This document shows, one piece after another, positions 5,167-7,949 of a stretch of DNA of 7,949 nt. The translations under genes were made by a program, and so were the position numbers. The notes beneath the pieces were generated by a model. The model worked only from the letters and a program-made list of their open reading frames with translations, was not told the DNA's origin and did no database searches. Source of the stretch: Pseudomonadota bacterium. GTDB lineage: Bacteria; Pseudomonadota; Alphaproteobacteria; Rhizobiales; Aestuariivirgaceae. Location of the stretch: contig JAEKFU010000718.1 in the NCBI GenBank assembly GCA_016522385.1, positions 1-7,949 of the forward strand, given 5' to 3'. The first letter of the stretch is position 1. Every line of letters begins with the position of its first letter.

Positions 5167-6873
5167 ATGAACCAGCGCACCCCTTCACGTAAGTTCAAGC
5201 CGGTAAGGCCCGGCCGCGGTGGCAGATCAAAGGCCCGCGCCTTTCCAAAGGGCCGCCAGACCGACCCTGTCGCACTCAAAGAAATCCAGAAACTGCTGAA
5301 AGACCGGCCACGCCGGGCAGACCTGCTGATTGAACACCTGCATCTCATCCAAGACAAATTCGGCCATCTGTCCGCCGCCCATCTCGCCGCGCTCGCAAGC
5401 GAAATGCGTCTGGCCCAAGCCGAGGTATTTGAAGTTGCAACGTTCTATCATCACTTCGATGTCGTTAAGGAGGGCGACAAAGCACCCCCCGAAGTCACGA
5501 TCCGGGTCTGCGACTCCCTGTCCTGTGAAATGGCCGGTGCCCAGGACATACTGAAAAAACTTGGCGCCAAGGCACCGAAATATGTCCGTGTCGTGCACGC
5601 GCCCTGCATGGGGTTATGCGATCAGGCACCGGCTGCGGCGGTTGGCCGAAATTATTTTGGCAACATATCCGTGCCGAAGCTACTCAATGCCGCCAAGAAC
5701 CGGGACGTAAGGCCGGAAAAACCGAAATACCAGGGTTACAAAGCCTATGTGAAGACAGATGGTTACGGGGTGCTCAAATCTCTGCGGGCTGGCAAACAGA
5801 CGCCGGATCAAGTAATCGAGACATTGCTTGAAGCTGGCCTCAAGGGCCTCGGTGGCGCCGGCTTTCCGTCTGGCCAGAAATGGAAGTTCGTGCGCGCCGG
5901 CAAAGGACCACGTTATTTGTGCATCAATGGCGACGAGGGCGAACCAGGCACCTTCAAGGACCGTCTCTACCTGCAGACCAAGCCACACCAGTTCTTCGAG
6001 GGCATGCTGATCGGCGCATGGGGTGTAGGAGCTGAAAAAGTCTATATCTATATGCGTGACGAGTACCCGGCCGTGCTCGACATTCTCGCCAAGGAGATCC
6101 GTGTCCTGGAGAAAAACGGTTTGATCGCTGAAGGCTATGTCGAGGTCCGCCGCGGCGCTGGGGCCTATATCTGCGGCGAAGAGAGCGCCATGATCGAGTC
6201 GATCGAAGGCAAGCGCGGCCTGCCCAGGCATCGTCCACCCTATGTTGCGCAGGTCGGTGTCTTTGGCCAACCAACCCTCGTCCACAATGTCGAGACTGTC
6301 TACTGGATCCCGGAAATACTCGCCAAAGGCGCCCAGTGGTTCATCAATGAAGGCCGCGAGGGCCACAAGGGCAATCGATCCTATTCGGTTTCCGGACGCG
6401 TCAAGAACCCGGGCGTGGTTCTGACCGCTGCCGGCGCCACCGCCGAAGAACTCATCGAGCTGTGCGGCGGCATGGCGGACGGTCATACGTTTAAGGGGTA
6501 TCTGCCTGGTGGACCATCGGGCGGAATCCTGCCCGCGCGGCTTGGCAATGTTCCGCTCGACTTCGGCACCCTCGTCAAATGGGATAGCTTCGTTGGCAGT
6601 CACGCCGTCGTCATCCTGTCCGACAAGGACGATATCCGCAAAGTCGCCCTCAATTTGCTGAAATTCTTCGAAGACGAAAGTTGTGGCCAGTGCACGCCGT
6701 GTCGCGTCGGCTGCGAAAAGGCGGTTAAACTCATGTCAAAAAAGAAATGGGATCAAAAGCTCTTGAAGGAGTTGTCCATAGCGATGGTGGATGCCTCGAT
6801 CTGCGGCCTTGGCCAGGCAGCACCCAATCCGATCCTTGCGACAATGAAACACTTCAGGGAGGACGTCTCGTGA
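5167..6873 (+). CDS. fdh1B: NAD-dependent formate dehydrogenase beta subunit (fused NuoE-NuoF type)
   Basis: A 568-residue diaphorase subunit that takes electrons from the alpha subunit and reduces NAD+. Residues about 35-175 are a NuoE-like thioredoxin-fold domain with [2Fe-2S] ligands Cys115, Cys120, Cys147 and Cys151 (Cx4C and Cx3C). Residues about 200-568 are NuoF-like: GLGGAGFP (227-234) and NGDEGEPGTFKDR (254-266) for FMN/NADH, GAGAYICGEESA (330-341), HNVET (373-377), and [4Fe-4S] ligands Cys506, Cys509, Cys512 and Cys546 (CGQCTPCR and CGLGQ). The first 33 residues are basic and unlike NuoE. The start is ATG 5167 with a strong G-rich ribosome site; an in-frame TTG at 5086 lacks one. The fusion and length match the beta subunit of the two-subunit tungsten FDH1 of Methylorubrum extorquens (recalled, not searched). 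Its TGA overlaps the next start (GTGA). A hydrogenase HoxFU-like role is excluded by the downstream alpha subunit. Confidence 0.94.
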   Translation: MNQRTPSRKFKPVRPGRGGRSKARAFPKGRQTDPVALKEIQKLLKDRPRRADLLIEHLHLIQDKFGHLSAAHLAALASEMRLAQAEVFEVATFYHHFDVVKEGDKAPPEVTIRVCDSLSCEMAGAQDILKKLGAKAPKYVRVVHAPCMGLCDQAPAAAVGRNYFGNISVPKLLNAAKNRDVRPEKPKYQGYKAYVKTDGYGVLKSLRAGKQTPDQVIETLLEAGLKGLGGAGFPSGQKWKFVRAGKGPRYLCINGDEGEPGTFKDRLYLQTKPHQFFEGMLIGAWGVGAEKVYIYMRDEYPAVLDILAKEIRVLEKNGLIAEGYVEVRRGAGAYICGEESAMIESIEGKRGLPRHRPPYVAQVGVFGQPTLVHNVETVYWIPEILAKGAQWFINEGREGHKGNRSYSVSGRVKNPGVVLTAAGATAEELIELCGGMADGHTFKGYLPGGPSGGILPARLGNVPLDFGTLVKWDSFVGSHAVVILSDKDDIRKVALNLLKFFEDESCGQCTPCRVGCEKAVKLMSKKKWDQKLLKELSIAMVDASICGLGQAAPNPILATMKHFREDVS

Positions 6874-7157
6874 GCGCTTATATGGTTGCGCTTGTCAAGG
6901 TTACTGACAAGGAGCAGTTCAAGCACTATGCGGAAGCCGCCGGCAAGGCCACTGCGCAATATGGTGGCACCTATCTCGCACGCGGCGGCGCCATGAGTGT
7001 GCTGGAAGGCGAATTGGAACAGGAACGCATCGTGGTCATCGAATTCCCCGACAAAGCCGCCGCCGAAATTTGGTACAACTCTCCCGAGTACCAGGCTGCA
7101 AGAGCGCTTCGGGAAGGCGCCGCCGTCGGTACTTTCGTTGCAGTTGAAGGTACTTAA
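6870..7157 (+). CDS. DUF1330 domain protein inside the formate dehydrogenase operon
   Basis: A 95-residue protein starting at GTG 6870, which overlaps the beta-subunit stop as GTGA. A Shine-Dalgarno GGGAGGAC lies at about 6857-6864 in the end of the upstream gene. The whole chain fits DUF1330, a small dimeric alpha/beta-barrel (ferredoxin-like) fold: an opening strand AYMVALVKV, YGGTYLARGG (31-40), IVVIEFPDKAAAEIWYNSPEY (54-74) and a closing strand GTFVAVEG. No catalytic residues, cofactor motif, signal peptide or cysteine is present. The family's biochemical function is unknown to me. Its place between the two subunit genes, coupled to the first and 16 nt from the second, implies co-expression with the enzyme and perhaps a role in assembly, stability or detoxification; that is inference only. 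An in-frame ATG upstream (6747) lies wholly inside the beta gene and is not the start. Confidence 0.9.
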   Translation: MSAYMVALVKVTDKEQFKHYAEAAGKATAQYGGTYLARGGAMSVLEGELEQERIVVIEFPDKAAAEIWYNSPEYQAARALREGAAVGTFVAVEGT

Positions 7158-7173
7158 TCCAGGAATGACGATC

Positions 7174-7949
7174 ATGAGCGAGACTATCAAGTTCACCCTC
7201 GACGGCAAGGAAGTGTCAGCCGCACCGGCTGAGACCATCTGGCAGGTCGCCAAGCGTCATGGCACCATCATCCCGCACCTATGCTGGAAGGATGCCCCAG
7301 GTTACCGCGCCGACGGCAATTGCCGCGCATGCATGGTCGAGATCGAAGGCGAACGGACATTGGCTGCCTCATGCGTGCGCACCCCCTCGCCGGGCATGGT
7401 TGTCAAGAGCCAGACAAGACGGGCCAAGACCGCCCGCAAGATGATTATGGAACTTCTGGTGGCCGACCAGCCTAAACCGGCCGATGCTCATGACACCCTG
7501 TCCGACTTCAATAAATGGGCCCGGGCGATGAACGTCAAGACATCGCGCTTCCCCAAGGACATCAGTCCTAAGCCGGACGTATCGCACCCAGCCATGGCGG
7601 TCAACCTCGATGCCTGTATCCATTGCAACCTATGTGTTCGCGCCTGCCGCGAAGTACAGGTCAACGATGTCATCGGCATGGCCCATCGCGGCCCGCATGA
7701 GAAGATCATTTTCGATTTTGATGATCCGATGGGCACTTCGACCTGTGTCGCCTGCGGTGAGTGTGTGCAGGCCTGCCCGACCGGCGCCTTGATGCCCAAG
7801 ACCATTATCGATAGCAAGGGTCGCGGCAGCCGCTCAGCCGATCGCGAAGTCGATTCCGTCTGCCCCTATTGCGGCGTCGGCTGCCAGATCACCTACAAGC
7901 TTCGCAAGGACAAAAAGACCGGCCAAGAGCATATCGCCTGGGTCGAGGG
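7174..7949 (+). CDS. fdh1A: NAD-dependent formate dehydrogenase alpha subunit, N-terminal part (3' end outside window)
   Basis: Translates openly from ATG 7174 to the window edge (258 complete residues of an expected roughly 950-1000). AGGA at 7161-7164 lies 9 nt upstream; the in-frame ATG at 7165 abuts the AGGA and is less likely. The N-terminal [2Fe-2S] domain has Cys37, Cys50, Cys53 and Cys67. A two-cluster ferredoxin domain follows: CIHCNLCVRAC (148-158) and CVACGECVQACP (191-202). At 230-237, CPYCGVGC begins the proximal [4Fe-4S] site of the molybdopterin oxidoreductase core. The catalytic Sec/Cys and pterin sites lie beyond the edge. No cysteine occurs between 67 and 148, so the His-Cys3 (N5-like) cluster of NuoG and FdsA is absent. 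The reaction is formate to CO2 with bis-MGD holding W or Mo; the metal cannot be told here. It resembles M. extorquens Fdh1A (recalled). The subunit type is firm. Confidence 0.93.
   Translation, partial: MSETIKFTLDGKEVSAAPAETIWQVAKRHGTIIPHLCWKDAPGYRADGNCRACMVEIEGERTLAASCVRTPSPGMVVKSQTRRAKTARKMIMELLVADQPKPADAHDTLSDFNKWARAMNVKTSRFPKDISPKPDVSHPAMAVNLDACIHCNLCVRACREVQVNDVIGMAHRGPHEKIIFDFDDPMGTSTCVACGECVQACPTGALMPKTIIDSKGRGSRSADREVDSVCPYCGVGCQITYKLRKDKKTGQEHIAWVE

Noticed and set aside
5680..6603. 307-codon open frame on the minus strand inside the formate dehydrogenase beta gene
   Set aside because: It lies wholly antisense to a strongly conserved NuoF domain, encodes no recognisable motif, and long antisense frames are common in GC-rich genes.

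Overview
The window looks like the chromosome of an alphaproteobacterium, probably Hyphomicrobiales (Rhizobiales) or a close relative. The reasons are high-GC coding DNA, tight gene packing, and proteins that most resemble rhizobial and methylobacterial families: an HNH nuclease, a YqaA/DedA-DsbB pair, a two-subunit FDH1-type formate dehydrogenase and an ArsC/Spx-like protein with CDAC. The genus is an inference; there is no rRNA or other taxonomic marker. I see no insertion sequence, integrase, CRISPR array or other sign of recent transfer.

Left part (1-1659). The 3' end of an HNH endonuclease gene reads in from the left edge. It converges with, and slightly overlaps, a leftward two-gene unit of a YqaA-type DedA membrane protein followed by a DsbB-like thiol oxidase. 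A tRNA-Leu(CAA) with its own clear promoter lies divergent to that unit.

Middle (1848-4786). Three rightward genes appear to form an operon: an exported D-alanyl-D-alanine carboxypeptidase with an extremely basic C-terminal tail, a COG0523/CobW-type G3E GTPase with a His/Asp-rich metal-binding loop, and a small ArsC/Spx-like thioredoxin-fold protein. The spacers are 14 nt and then a 4-nt overlap. The unit ends in a hairpin-plus-T-run terminator that lies partly inside the 3' end of the convergent next gene.

Right part (4768-7949). A leftward TusA-family sulfur-carrier gene is divergent from a rightward formate dehydrogenase operon. The operon encodes a fused NuoE-NuoF-type beta subunit (diaphorase: [2Fe-2S], FMN, NADH and [4Fe-4S] sites), a 95-residue DUF1330 protein overlapping it by 4 nt, and the N-terminal 258 residues of the alpha (molybdo/tungsto-pterin) subunit, which runs off the right edge. 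The architecture matches the NAD-dependent FDH1 of methylotrophs such as Methylorubrum extorquens: formate is oxidised at the alpha subunit and electrons pass through Fe-S clusters to FMN and NAD+ on the beta subunit. Two points stand out. An uncharacterised DUF1330 gene sits between the two enzyme subunits, and a TusA-like protein is encoded head-to-head with an enzyme whose pterin cofactor needs sulfur delivery. No wholly new system is evident; the best candidates for new biology are these accessory partners of the formate dehydrogenase.
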